Below the pieces are notes generated by a model. It was not told the DNA's origin, ran no database searches, and was given only the letters and a program-made list of their open reading frames with translations. Made by a program: the position numbers and the translations under genes. Shown here piece by piece: positions 8,871-16,948 of a stretch of DNA of 64,000 bases. The stretch is from Endobacterium cereale (GTDB lineage: Bacteria > Pseudomonadota > Alphaproteobacteria > Rhizobiales > Rhizobiaceae): assembly GCF_009617585.1 (NCBI RefSeq), contig NZ_WIXI01000040.1:62001-126000 (forward strand), written 5' to 3'. The stretch's first letter is position 1. Each line of letters begins with the position of its first letter.

Positions 8871-9815
8871 ATGCGTAAACTGACTATTGCCCTGATGGCC
8901 TCGGCCATCGCCCTTGCCGGTGCCACCGGCGCATCGGCTGCCGAAATCGCCGTCATCGTGAAGACCGTCAATTCCACCTTCTGGCAGAATGTCCAGAAGG
9001 GCGCAGATGCGGCGATTGCCACCGCAAAGGGCAAACACACTATGACCTTCCAGGGCCCGGCGGCTGAATCCGCCATCGCCGACGAGGTCAATATGGTGGA
9101 AAACGCCGTCAACCGTAAGGTCGGCGCGATCCTGCTTGCCCCGTCCGATCCGGATGCGCTGGTGCCTGCCGTCAAGAAGGCTTGGGAAGCCCGCATTCCG
9201 GTCGTGATCATCGACAGCCAGCTGGCTGATGGTGCGGACAAATATTACCAGTCCTTCCTTGCCACCGATAACCGCAAGGCCGGTGAACTGGCGGCACAGG
9301 CGATGATCGACAAGGTCGGCACGACCGGTAAGATCGCCGTCATGTCTTACGTGGCCGGTGCCGGTTCGGAAATCGGTCGCGTCGGCGGCTTTACCGATTA
9401 CATCAAGAAGAACTCCAAGCTCGAAATCGTCGGGCCGTATTATTCGCAGTCGCAGATGGCGACCGCGCTCAACCAGACCACCGACGTGCTGGCCGCCAAC
9501 AGCGACCTCAAGGGTATTTTTGGCGCCAATGAGCCGACCGCGATCGGCATGGGCCGTGCCATCAAACAGGCTGGCAAGGCGGGCAAGCTCGTCGCCATCG
9601 GCTTCGACGGCAATCAGGATCTTCAGGAATTCGTCAAGGACGGCACGCTGCATGCGACCGTCGTGCAGGGCTCCTTCCAGATGGGCGACAAGGGTGTCGA
9701 AGCCCTGCTGAAACTGCTCGACAAGCAGAAGGTTGAAAAGACCATCGATACCGGCGTCGTTGTCGTCACCAAGGACAATATCGACAAGCCGGAAGCCAAG
9801 AACGTTCTTTACTGA
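8871..9815 (+). CDS. Sugar-binding periplasmic protein (RbsB-like)
   Basis: A 314-residue protein with a strong ribosome site (GAGGAGG) before ATG 8871. Residues 1-23 are a signal peptide ending GASA-AE. The mature sequence has the periplasmic sugar-binding (type 1, RbsB-like) pattern: IAVIVKTVNSTFWQNVQKGA at the N-terminus, AILLAPSDPDALVPAVKKA and VVIIDSQL in the middle, IFGANEPTAIGMGRA near the hinge. It should deliver the sugar to the 7717 permease. The hairpin at 9827-9853 directly after it may protect its message, since binding proteins are usually needed in excess. Confidence 0.9.
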   Translation: MRKLTIALMASAIALAGATGASAAEIAVIVKTVNSTFWQNVQKGADAAIATAKGKHTMTFQGPAAESAIADEVNMVENAVNRKVGAILLAPSDPDALVPAVKKAWEARIPVVIIDSQLADGADKYYQSFLATDNRKAGELAAQAMIDKVGTTGKIAVMSYVAGAGSEIGRVGGFTDYIKKNSKLEIVGPYYSQSQMATALNQTTDVLAANSDLKGIFGANEPTAIGMGRAIKQAGKAGKLVAIGFDGNQDLQEFVKDGTLHATVVQGSFQMGDKGVEALLKLLDKQKVEKTIDTGVVVVTKDNIDKPEAKNVLY

Positions 9816-9826
9816 GCCAAGCTTTT

Positions 9827-9853
9827 GACGCGCGGGCTTTTTGTCCGCGCGTC
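9827..9853 (+). terminator. Intra-operon hairpin after the binding-protein gene
   Basis: Perfect 9-bp arms GACGCGCGG and CCGCGCGTC around a T-rich loop, then TTATT. It lies between the transporter and enzyme genes and probably acts as a partial terminator or mRNA-stabilising element, because the enzyme genes seem to belong to the same operon. Confidence 0.6.
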
Positions 9854-9895
9854 TTATTCCACCGTGATCGGGCATAGCGAGCAGGATTTGAGAGT

Positions 9896-10903
9896 ATGAA
9901 GGTTTCCGACAGGCGCAAACTGCGCAACCGCGATGTCTCGTTTACGCTGATGGGACTGGGCTGCGCCCAGATGGGCAATCTTTACCGTTTGACCAGCTAC
10001 GCGGAATCGCTCTCCGCTTTCGATGCCGCCTGGGAAGCCGGTATGCGTTATTTCGATACGGCACCGTTTTACGGCTACACCCGCTCGGAGCGTAGGCTCG
10101 GCACGATGGTGACCGATCATCCGCGAGAAGATTATCTGCTCAGCACCAAGGTCGGCCGCATCATGGTGCCGGATGAAACGGTGGGGCCGGAGGAGGATGC
10201 CTATGTGGCGCCGCTGCCGTTCCGCCCGACCTATGATTACAGCTATGATGCCATCATGCGTTCGTTCGAGACGAGCCGTCAGCGGCTTGGCGTGTTCGCA
10301 CCGGATATTCTTTATGTCCACGATATCGGCCGCGCCACCCATGGCGACCGCCACCAGCATTATTGGGATCAACTGACCAAGGGCGGTGGTTTCAAGGCGC
10401 TTGGCGAGTTGCGCTCGAGCGGTCTCGTCAAGGCTGTCGGTCTCGGCGTCAACGAGTGGCAGGCCGTCTCCGAAGCCATGGATGAATTCGATGTCGACGT
10501 CTCCATGCTCGCCGGTCGCTACACGCTGCTGGAACATGAGAGCCTCGATTTGCTCAACCGTTGCCAGCGCGAAGGTGTTGGCATCGTTGTCGCCGGTGCC
10601 TTCAATTCCGGTCTGCTGGCGGGCAACAAGAAGTTCAATTATGCCGAGGCTCCCGCCGACATTCTCGCCCGTGTGAACGAGATCGAAGCCGCCTGCGAAG
10701 CCGAAGGTGTTTCCATGCAGGCGGCGGCGCTGGCATTCCCCACGTTGCATCCGGCCGTCGTCACCGTTGTTTCCGGCGCCCGCAATGGCGAGCAGATGAA
10801 GGCCAATGTCGGCTGGTTCGAGCAGGATATTCCGGCATCCTTCTGGATGCGTCTCAAAGAAAAGGGCGTGATTTCCGCCGAAGCACCGATTGCGGGAGCG
10901 TGA
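9896..10903 (+). CDS. Aldo/keto reductase, probable L-fucose dehydrogenase
   Basis: A 335-residue protein of the aldo/keto reductase superfamily: MGLGCAQMGNL near the N-terminus, the catalytic-region pattern FDTAPFYGYTRSERRLG, then LSTKVGR and a VHDIGR segment with the active-site histidine. This subgroup includes D-threo-aldose (L-fucose) 1-dehydrogenases and pyridoxal dehydrogenase-like enzymes. Here it is followed by a lactonase, a mutarotase, a dehydratase and a keto-deoxy acid dehydrogenase, so NAD(P)-dependent oxidation of L-fucose to L-fucono-lactone is the best assignment. The neighbours carry most of the argument. Confidence 0.82.
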   Translation: MKVSDRRKLRNRDVSFTLMGLGCAQMGNLYRLTSYAESLSAFDAAWEAGMRYFDTAPFYGYTRSERRLGTMVTDHPREDYLLSTKVGRIMVPDETVGPEEDAYVAPLPFRPTYDYSYDAIMRSFETSRQRLGVFAPDILYVHDIGRATHGDRHQHYWDQLTKGGGFKALGELRSSGLVKAVGLGVNEWQAVSEAMDEFDVDVSMLAGRYTLLEHESLDLLNRCQREGVGIVVAGAFNSGLLAGNKKFNYAEAPADILARVNEIEAACEAEGVSMQAAALAFPTLHPAVVTVVSGARNGEQMKANVGWFEQDIPASFWMRLKEKGVISAEAPIAGA

Positions 10904-10907
10904 TGCC

Positions 10908-11720
10908 ATGATCATCGATGCACACCAGCATTTCTGGCTGCTGAAGGATCGCGGTGGCGGCTGGCCGCCGCCGGATCTGGAAGCGATCTACCGCGATTTT
11001 TTGCCCGCCGATCTCGTGCCGGAAATCAAGAAGGTGGGCGTGACCGGTACGGTTCTGGTGCAATCGCTGCCGAGTGTGGAAGACACGCGTTTCATGCTCG
11101 GGCTGGCGGAAGAGAATGATTTTATTCTCGGCGTTGTTGGCTGGGCGGATATGAAAGCGGCCGATGCGCCCGCCGTGATTGCCGAGCTTGCGAAGGCGAA
11201 AAAGCTCAAGGGCCTGCGGCCGATGCTGCAGGATATTTCTGACGATAACTGGATCGATGATGCGAAGCTCGAACCGGCGGTGGAAGCGATGATCGCGCAT
11301 CAGCTGGTATTCGATGCGCTGGTTCTGGAGCCGCATCTGTCGGCACTGCATGCGTTCGCCCGTCGTCATCCGAGCCTGCCTGTTGTCATCGATCACGGTG
11401 CCAAGCCGCGCATCGCCAGCGGGCATTTTATCGATTGGCGTCATGCGATGCTGCGGCTGGCGGAACTGGACAATGTGGCCTGCAAACTCTCCGGCCTGCT
11501 GACAGAAGCCGGCGATCAGGATCCGCGTGCGCTGCGCCCGTATATCGAGACCATTCTCGAATTGTTCGGATCGGAGCGGGTGATCTGGGGCAGCGACTGG
11601 CCGGTTCTTCTTCTGGCTGGCTGTTATGGCAGTTGGCTGACGCAATGTCGCGAGATCGTGCCCGCTGCCGATCACGATGCCGTCTTCGGCGGCAATGCCC
11701 GCCGTTTCTACCGCCTTTAA
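10908..11720 (+). CDS. Amidohydrolase-family lactonase, probable L-fuconolactonase
   Basis: I chose ATG 10908, 5 bases after the reductase stop, giving 270 residues beginning MIIDAHQHFW. The HxH at the N-terminus, DHGAKP in the middle and WGSDWP near the C-terminus are the metal-binding landmarks of the amidohydrolase-2 (TIM-barrel) lactonases. Such enzymes open sugar-acid lactones; in this operon the substrate should be L-fucono-lactone from the reductase. A rhamnonolactonase or galactonolactonase role would have similar sequence features, and the enolase-type dehydratase downstream is the reason to favour fuconate. Confidence 0.82.
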   Translation: MIIDAHQHFWLLKDRGGGWPPPDLEAIYRDFLPADLVPEIKKVGVTGTVLVQSLPSVEDTRFMLGLAEENDFILGVVGWADMKAADAPAVIAELAKAKKLKGLRPMLQDISDDNWIDDAKLEPAVEAMIAHQLVFDALVLEPHLSALHAFARRHPSLPVVIDHGAKPRIASGHFIDWRHAMLRLAELDNVACKLSGLLTEAGDQDPRALRPYIETILELFGSERVIWGSDWPVLLLAGCYGSWLTQCREIVPAADHDAVFGGNARRFYRL

Positions 11721-11731
11721 GGAATATCTGA

Positions 11732-12061
11732 ATGCAAAGAATGGGAATGGTTATCGGCGTGCAGCCGGGCAAGGTGGAGACGTACAAGGAATTGCACGCC
11801 GCCGTCTGGCCAGAAATTCTGGCGCTGATTTCGAGCTGCAACATCAGGAACTACACGATTTTTCTGAAAGAGCCGGAAAACCTGCTGTTCGGTTACTGGG
11901 AGTATCACGGCACGGATTTTGAGGCCGACATGGCCAAAATGGCAGCGAGTGAAAAGAACCAGGAATGGTGGTCGTTCTGCATTCCCTGTCAGAAACCGTT
12001 CGAAACCCGCAAGGAGGGCGAATGGTGGGCCATGATGGAAAACGTTTTTCACCTCGATTGA
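11732..12061 (+). CDS. L-rhamnose mutarotase family protein, probable L-fucose mutarotase
   Basis: A 109-residue cytoplasmic protein of the L-rhamnose mutarotase (RhaM/YiiL) family: GVQPGKVETYKELHAAVWPEI at the N-terminus, NIRNYTIFL in the middle and conserved tryptophans in EWW and GEWWAMMENVFHLD at the end. The family interconverts sugar anomers. Lying between fuconolactonase and the dehydrogenase genes, it probably supplies the anomer used by the L-fucose dehydrogenase. It is not of the FucU family, so a RhaM-type fold would be serving a fucose route here. Confidence 0.82.
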   Translation: MQRMGMVIGVQPGKVETYKELHAAVWPEILALISSCNIRNYTIFLKEPENLLFGYWEYHGTDFEADMAKMAASEKNQEWWSFCIPCQKPFETRKEGEWWAMMENVFHLD

Positions 12062-12074
12062 TAAGGATGACGAA

Positions 12075-12809
12075 ATGACTGGAAACATTCACGGCAAGAC
12101 TGTTGTCGTCACCGCCGCGGGGCAGGGCATCGGCCGCGCCAGCGCGCTGGCTTTTGCCGCTGCGGGCGCAAAAGTCTGGGCGACGGATATCAACGACGCC
12201 GCGCTTTCGACGCTCGATGGTGAAGCCAATGTTCAGACCGCGCATCTCGACGTGCTCAACGCTGCCGCGGTGACGGCGTTCTTCGAAAAGATCGGCGCCG
12301 TCGATGTTCTGTTCAATTGCGCCGGTTTCGTCCATGCCGGTTCGGTTCTGGACATGCCGGACAGCGATCTCGATTTTGCCTTCGATCTCAATGTCCGCGC
12401 CATGGTGCGCACCATCAAGGCGGTGCTGCCCGGCATGCTGGAGCGCGGCGATGGCACTATCATCAACATGGCGTCGATCGCTTCCAGCACCAAGGGCGTG
12501 CCGAACCGCGCCGCCTATGGCATCACCAAGGCGGCCGTGATCGGGCTCACCAAATCCGTCGCTGCCGATTACGTGGCGCAGGGCATTCGCTGCAACGCCA
12601 TTTGCCCCGGCACGGTGGAAAGCCCGTCGCTGGAAAGCCGCATGCGCGCACAGGGCAATTACGAGGAAGCCCGCGCCGCCTTTATCGCCCGCCAGCCGAT
12701 GGGCCGCCTCGGCACCCCGGAAGAGATTGCCGACCTCGCCGTCTATCTGGCCGGCGCTACCTACACGACCGGTCAGGCCGTCGGTATCGACGGCGGCTGG
12801 GGTATCTGA
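12075..12809 (+). CDS. Short-chain dehydrogenase, probable 2-keto-3-deoxy-L-fuconate dehydrogenase
   Basis: A 244-residue classical SDR. The dinucleotide site is TAAGQGIG (13-20), followed by NCAG at 81-84; the catalytic set is Ser134 (NMAS), Tyr148 and Lys152 in YGITK. The C-terminal IDGGWGI end is typical. In oxidative L-fucose pathways an SDR oxidises 2-keto-3-deoxy-L-fuconate to the 2,4-diketo acid, and the next gene is a fumarylacetoacetate-hydrolase-fold enzyme able to cleave that product. SDR specificity is inferred from this order. Confidence 0.82.
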   Translation: MTGNIHGKTVVVTAAGQGIGRASALAFAAAGAKVWATDINDAALSTLDGEANVQTAHLDVLNAAAVTAFFEKIGAVDVLFNCAGFVHAGSVLDMPDSDLDFAFDLNVRAMVRTIKAVLPGMLERGDGTIINMASIASSTKGVPNRAAYGITKAAVIGLTKSVAADYVAQGIRCNAICPGTVESPSLESRMRAQGNYEEARAAFIARQPMGRLGTPEEIADLAVYLAGATYTTGQAVGIDGGWGI

Positions 12810-12856
12810 TCTTCTGGCACCTGCCGACTTTGAATATGCACTGAAAGGACACTGAC

Positions 12857-13702
12857 ATGAAGTTTCTCCGTTACGGCGCACCCGGCGCCGAAAAGCCCGC
12901 CATTCTCGATGCCGATGGCAAGATCCGCGATCTTTCCGCCCATGTTTCCGATCTTTCGGGTGCAGCGCTTGCACCCGATGCGCTGGCCAAGCTCGGCGCC
13001 ATCGATGCAAAAAGCCTGCCTCTGGTGGAAGGTGATCCGCGTCTCGGCCCCTGCGTTGCCGGCACGGGAAAATTCATCTGCATCGGCCTCAACTATTCCG
13101 ACCATGCCGCCGAAACCGGTGCCACCGTGCCGCCGGAGCCGATCATCTTCATGAAGGCCTCGTCCGCCATCGTCGGCCCCAACGACAACGTTCTGATCCC
13201 GCGCGGTTCGGAAAAGACCGACTGGGAAGTCGAACTCGCCGTCGTCATCGGCAAGACCGCAAAATATGTGACCGAAGCCGAGGCTCTGGATTACGTCGCC
13301 GGTTATTGCGTCACCAATGACGTGTCCGAGCGGGCCTTCCAGACAGAGCGTTCCGGCCAGTGGACCAAGGGCAAATCCTGCGACACGTTCGGGCCGATGG
13401 GCCCGTGGCTGGTCACCAAGGATGAGGTGCCGGATCCGCAAAACCTTGCCATGTGGCTGAAGGTGAACGGCGAGCAGCAGCAAGACGGTTCGTCAAAGAC
13501 GATGGTGTATGGCGTCGCGTTCCTGGTGTCCTACCTGTCGCAGTTCATGTCGCTGCATCCGGGCGATGTCATCTCCACCGGCACGCCTCCCGGCGTCGGC
13601 ATGGGCCTGAAGCCGCCGCGTTACCTGAAGGACGGTGACGTCGTCGAACTCGGCATCGAAGGTCTCGGTACCCAGAAACAGACCTTTGTCGCCGACCGCT
13701 AA
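12857..13702 (+). CDS. Fumarylacetoacetate hydrolase family, probable 2,4-diketo-3-deoxy-L-fuconate hydrolase
   Basis: A 281-residue FAH-superfamily enzyme. Conserved blocks include GKFICIGLNYSDHAAETG (around 74-91), EPIIFMKASSAIVGP, the metal-site segment TDWEVELAVVIGK and the STGTPPGVGMG loop near the C-terminus. These proteins use a divalent metal to cut a C-C bond in 2,4-diketo acids. Following the SDR at 12075 it would split the diketo-deoxy-fuconate into pyruvate and lactate-level products. It differs in size and layout from the second FAH protein at 15046. Confidence 0.85.
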   Translation: MKFLRYGAPGAEKPAILDADGKIRDLSAHVSDLSGAALAPDALAKLGAIDAKSLPLVEGDPRLGPCVAGTGKFICIGLNYSDHAAETGATVPPEPIIFMKASSAIVGPNDNVLIPRGSEKTDWEVELAVVIGKTAKYVTEAEALDYVAGYCVTNDVSERAFQTERSGQWTKGKSCDTFGPMGPWLVTKDEVPDPQNLAMWLKVNGEQQQDGSSKTMVYGVAFLVSYLSQFMSLHPGDVISTGTPPGVGMGLKPPRYLKDGDVVELGIEGLGTQKQTFVADR

Positions 13703-13743
13703 GCCAGCACCAAACCTATCATTCTGACAGACGAGGCCGCCTC

Positions 13744-15033
13744 ATGACCCGCATCACCAATCTTCGCGTTTTCGACCTGCGTTTCCCGACTTCCCAAAGT
13801 CTGGACGGATCGGACGCCATGAACCCGGATCCGGATTATTCGGCGGCCTATGTCATTCTCGAAACCGATCGCGAGGGCATTTCGGGCCATGGCCTGACCT
13901 TCACCATCGGTCGCGGCAACGACATCTGCTGCATGGCAATCGAAGCCATGCGGCACCTCGTTGTCGGCAAGGATCTTTCCGAAATGCGCGCCGCCCCCGG
14001 CAAATTCTGGCGGCACCTGACGGGTGACAGCCAGCTGCGCTGGATCGGCCCGGACAAGGGCGCGATGCATCTCGCCACCGGCGCCGTCGTCAACGCGCTT
14101 TGGGATGCTCTCGCCAAGGAAGCGGGCATGCCGGTGTGGAAATTCGTCTCCACCATGTCGCCGGAGGAAATCGCCGACATCGTCGATTACCGTTACCTCA
14201 CCGATGCGCTGACCCGCGACGAGGCGATCGACATCCTGCGCAAGGCCGAGGCCGGCAAGGCGGAACGGATCGCGACGCTGGAGAAGGAGGGGTACGCCTG
14301 CTACACGACCTCGGCCGGCTGGCTGGGTTACCCGGATGACAAGCTGCGCCGTCTTGCGCAGGAAGCGGTCGATGCCGGTTTCAACCATGTGAAGATGAAG
14401 GTGGGCCGCGACCTCGAAGACGATATCCGCCGGCTGACCATTTGCCGAGAGGTCATCGGTCCTGACCGTTACATGATGATCGATGCCAATCAGGTCTGGG
14501 ATGTCGATCAGGCCATCGACTGGGTCAACGCACTGGCGTTTGCCAAACCCTTCTTCATCGAGGAACCGACCAGCCCGGATGACGTGGCCGGCCACAAGAA
14601 GATCCGCGAGGCGATTGCGCCGGTGAAGGTGGCGACCGGCGAAATGTGCCAGAACCGCATCATGTTCAAGCAGTTCATCGCCGAAGGCGCGATCGATATC
14701 GTGCAGATCGATGCTTGCCGCATGGGTGGGCTGAACGAGGTTTTGGCTGTGCTTTTGATCGCCGCCAAATTCGGCAAGGCGGTGTGGCCGCATGCCGGTG
14801 GCGTGGGCCTTTGCGAATATGTGCAGCACCTGTCGATGATCGATTACATTGCCGTCTCCGGCACCAAGGAGGGCAGGGTGATCGAATATGTCGACCACCT
14901 GCACGAACATTTCGTCGATCCCTGCGTCATCAAGGATGCGGCCTACATGCCGCCATCGAAGGCTGGTTTCTCGATCGAGATGAAACCGCAATCGATTGCC
15001 GATTATACATTTGGCCAACCGAAGGCTGCCTGA
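13744..15033 (+). CDS. L-fuconate dehydratase (enolase superfamily)
   Basis: A 429-residue mandelate-racemase-type enolase enzyme. The N-terminal capping domain begins ITNLRVFDLRFPTSQSLDGSDAMNPDPDYSAAY, a pattern I associate with fuconate dehydratases (quoted in two parts: ITNLRVFDLRFP and SDAMNPDPDYSAAY). The barrel carries the base lysine in VKMKVG, metal ligands in MIDANQ, FIEEP and ATGEMCQN, and a histidine in WPHAGGVGLCEY. It removes water from L-fuconate to give 2-keto-3-deoxy-L-fuconate. Length matches the Xanthomonas-type enzyme, and the lactonase and SDR beside it support the call. Confidence 0.9.
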   Translation: MTRITNLRVFDLRFPTSQSLDGSDAMNPDPDYSAAYVILETDREGISGHGLTFTIGRGNDICCMAIEAMRHLVVGKDLSEMRAAPGKFWRHLTGDSQLRWIGPDKGAMHLATGAVVNALWDALAKEAGMPVWKFVSTMSPEEIADIVDYRYLTDALTRDEAIDILRKAEAGKAERIATLEKEGYACYTTSAGWLGYPDDKLRRLAQEAVDAGFNHVKMKVGRDLEDDIRRLTICREVIGPDRYMMIDANQVWDVDQAIDWVNALAFAKPFFIEEPTSPDDVAGHKKIREAIAPVKVATGEMCQNRIMFKQFIAEGAIDIVQIDACRMGGLNEVLAVLLIAAKFGKAVWPHAGGVGLCEYVQHLSMIDYIAVSGTKEGRVIEYVDHLHEHFVDPCVIKDAAYMPPSKAGFSIEMKPQSIADYTFGQPKAA

Positions 15034-15045
15034 GGGGATTTGACA

Positions 15046-16212
15046 ATGACGGACAACATTCTGGCTCTGACACTATCCCCCGAAACCATTCTGCCGGGCG
15101 ATGCCGACAAGGCGGTCCTGATCGGCCGTGTCTGGTCAAACGCCGCCGATGGCCCGCTGCCTGTTATTTATCGAGACGGCCAGTTGCACGATATATCTGC
15201 AATTGCGTCGACCTCCAGCGCGCTTCTGGAAATCGACGGCATCGCTTCTCGACTGGCGACCGAAAGCGGCCCGGCCATCGGCGCGCTCGAAAACTTTCTC
15301 GACGGCAGTCTTGGCGCTCTTCTGGCGCCGGTCGATCTGCAGGCTGTCAAAGCGGCGGGCGTTACCTTTGCCGGTTCGATGCTGGAACGGGTGATCGAAG
15401 AGTTTACACGCGGCAATCCGGCAGAAGCCGCCAATGTTCGCGAGCGTCTCGCGCCGGTTCTGGGTGAAAAACTCACCGGTCTGGTGCCGGGATCAGAAAA
15501 GGCTGCCGAGGTGAAGGCGCTGCTCACCGAGATGACGCTGTGGTCGCAATATCTCGAAGTCGGCATCGGCCCGGATGCGGAAATCTTTACCAAGGCGCAG
15601 CCGATGTCATCGGTCGGTTCAGGCGCTCTCGCCGGTCTTCACCCGAAATCGGAATGGAATAACCCGGAACCGGAGGTGGTGCTGGCGATCCGCTCCGATG
15701 GCCAGATCGTCGGCGCCACACTCGGCAATGACGTCAATCTGCGTGATATCGAAGGTCGTTCGGCTCTGCTGCTTGGCAAGGCCAAGGACAACAACGCCTC
15801 CTGCTCGATCGGCCCGTTCATTCGGCTGTTCGATGAGACCTTCACGCTCGATACCGTGCGCAATCTCGAGGTGTCCCTGAAAGTCACCGGCGAGGATGGT
15901 TTTGTCATGGATGGTGTCAGCCGCATGAATGCCATCAGCCGTGATCCCGCCGATCTGGCCGGTCAGTTGCTCAATCCCAATCACCAATATCCCGATGGCG
16001 CGGTACTGTTCCTCGGCACGATGTTTGCTCCGGTCAAGGATCGCCGTGGTCCCGGTCAGGGCTTTACCCACGAAGTCGGAGACCGGGTGGAAATTAGCGC
16101 GCCGGAACTGGGGCGTCTGGTCAACCGCATGGCCCGTTGCGCCGATTGCGCGCCCTGGACGTTTGGCGTTGGTGCGTTGATGCGCAATCTGGCGGGTAGG
16201 GGGCTTCTGTAG
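15046..16212 (+). CDS. Second fumarylacetoacetate hydrolase family protein (sugar-acid dehydratase/hydrolase)
   Basis: Start ATG 15046, 12 bases after the dehydratase stop, gives 388 residues. An N-terminal part without recognisable motif is followed from about residue 195 by a FAH-type catalytic half (LHPKSEWNNPEPEVVLAI, LGNDVNLRDIEGRSALLLGKA, CSIGPFIRLFDETF). This architecture occurs in AraD1-like 2-keto-3-deoxy-acid dehydratases of aldonate pathways. As last gene of the L-fucose operon it may act on a related substrate such as 2-keto-3-deoxy-D-arabinonate or 2-keto-3-deoxy-fuconate. The reaction is not settled by sequence. Confidence 0.75.
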   Translation: MTDNILALTLSPETILPGDADKAVLIGRVWSNAADGPLPVIYRDGQLHDISAIASTSSALLEIDGIASRLATESGPAIGALENFLDGSLGALLAPVDLQAVKAAGVTFAGSMLERVIEEFTRGNPAEAANVRERLAPVLGEKLTGLVPGSEKAAEVKALLTEMTLWSQYLEVGIGPDAEIFTKAQPMSSVGSGALAGLHPKSEWNNPEPEVVLAIRSDGQIVGATLGNDVNLRDIEGRSALLLGKAKDNNASCSIGPFIRLFDETFTLDTVRNLEVSLKVTGEDGFVMDGVSRMNAISRDPADLAGQLLNPNHQYPDGAVLFLGTMFAPVKDRRGPGQGFTHEVGDRVEISAPELGRLVNRMARCADCAPWTFGVGALMRNLAGRGLL

Positions 16213-16267
16213 GCGGCAATTGCGAATTTGGACCGCAGGATCTAAATTAATCCTTTAGTCCATTTCC

Positions 16268-16525
16268 ATGGAGGCGGTTTTGCCGATCAACGCCAACAAA
16301 AGCGAAGCAGATGCATTGACCCGCGAGTTTGCAAAAATGGCGGATGTAAGTATCTCCGAGGCCATCGTGATCGCGATGAGAGAGGCGATCGAACGGCGTC
16401 GCAAGGCAGAAACGCCGATTGAAACTGCTACGCGACTGCGTGAAAAATTCGGTATCCAGCTTTCCGAGCAGGCTATGAAGCCTTTGCCGAAGTCCGCTTT
16501 CGATAGCATGTGGGATGAAAGCTGA
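16268..16525 (+). CDS. vapB: VapB-type antitoxin
   Basis: An 85-residue protein with a predicted ribbon-helix-helix-like DNA-binding start (LPINANKSEADALTREFAKM and ISEAIVIAMREAIERR) and a charged tail ending FDSMWDES, the pattern of Rv0623/PSK-type VapB antitoxins. Its last base overlaps the first base of the toxin gene, the usual coupled arrangement. No clear ribosome site precedes ATG 16268; a TTG a few codons in is an alternative start. It would bind and silence the PIN toxin and repress the pair. Confidence 0.8.
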   Translation: MEAVLPINANKSEADALTREFAKMADVSISEAIVIAMREAIERRRKAETPIETATRLREKFGIQLSEQAMKPLPKSAFDSMWDES

Positions 16526-16906
16526 TGTATGTCGATGCCTGCGCGATTATCGCCCTGGCATCAAATGAGCCGGAGGCCCAACGCATTTCGGAAGCATTGA
16601 TCGCGGCGAAGGCGCCGATCACTTCGGCCGCCGCTGTGTTGGAAGCTGCCTTGGGATTGGCGCGACCTGACAAATTCAACCAGCCCGTTTCCCAAATAGA
16701 ACCGTTCTTGATGGCTTTTCTCAAGGAGCAGGGCATTGACCTGTGTGATCTACCGCCAGCGAGAACGGCATCGAGCCTTGTGCTGATGGCCGCAGATAAA
16801 TTCGGACGCGGACCGAACAGGCTTAATCTTGGTGATTGTCTATCAGGTGCCGATACTCGCTACGCATGACGAATTTCGGCAGACAGACCTAGAAACAGTA
16901 CCTTGA
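16525..16906 (+). pseudogene. vapC: VapC-type PIN-domain toxin, C-terminus broken by deletion and frameshift
   Basis: The frame from ATG 16525 gives 114 residues with the PIN start YVDACAIIALASNE, the middle glutamate in AAVLEAALGL and the third acidic site LNLGDC, and then ends in an unrelated GADTRYA. From 16847 the +1 frame encodes VPILATHDEFRQTDLETVP up to a stop at 16904-16906, which is the normal end of the family. Comparing with the family pattern, roughly 7-8 codons between DCLS and the VPIL segment are missing and the frame is shifted. The fourth acidic residue region is thus lost from the product, so the nuclease is probably inactive. Confidence 0.78.
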
Positions 16907-16922
16907 CGTCTGGCGGAGGGCC

Positions 16923-16938
16923 GCCGTCAAGCGACGGC
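16923..16938 (-). terminator. Hairpin after the altronate dehydratase gene
   Basis: GCCGTC-AAGC-GACGGC lies 11 bases beyond the stop of uxaA on the minus strand. There is no T-run, so termination is uncertain. Confidence 0.35.
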
Positions 16939-16948
16939 CCGTCGGCAA

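Noticed and set aside
13699..15018. A 439-codon minus-strand frame opposite L-fuconate dehydratase, and similar long antisense frames over 2367-3470, 7831-9875 and 54986-56143
   Set aside because: High-GC antisense frames of well-identified genes; products are His/Arg/Asp-rich without family motifs.
15046..16212. Calling the second FAH protein a fumarylacetoacetase of tyrosine breakdown
   Set aside because: The layout has a different N-terminal part and the gene lies in a sugar-acid operon without other tyrosine genes.
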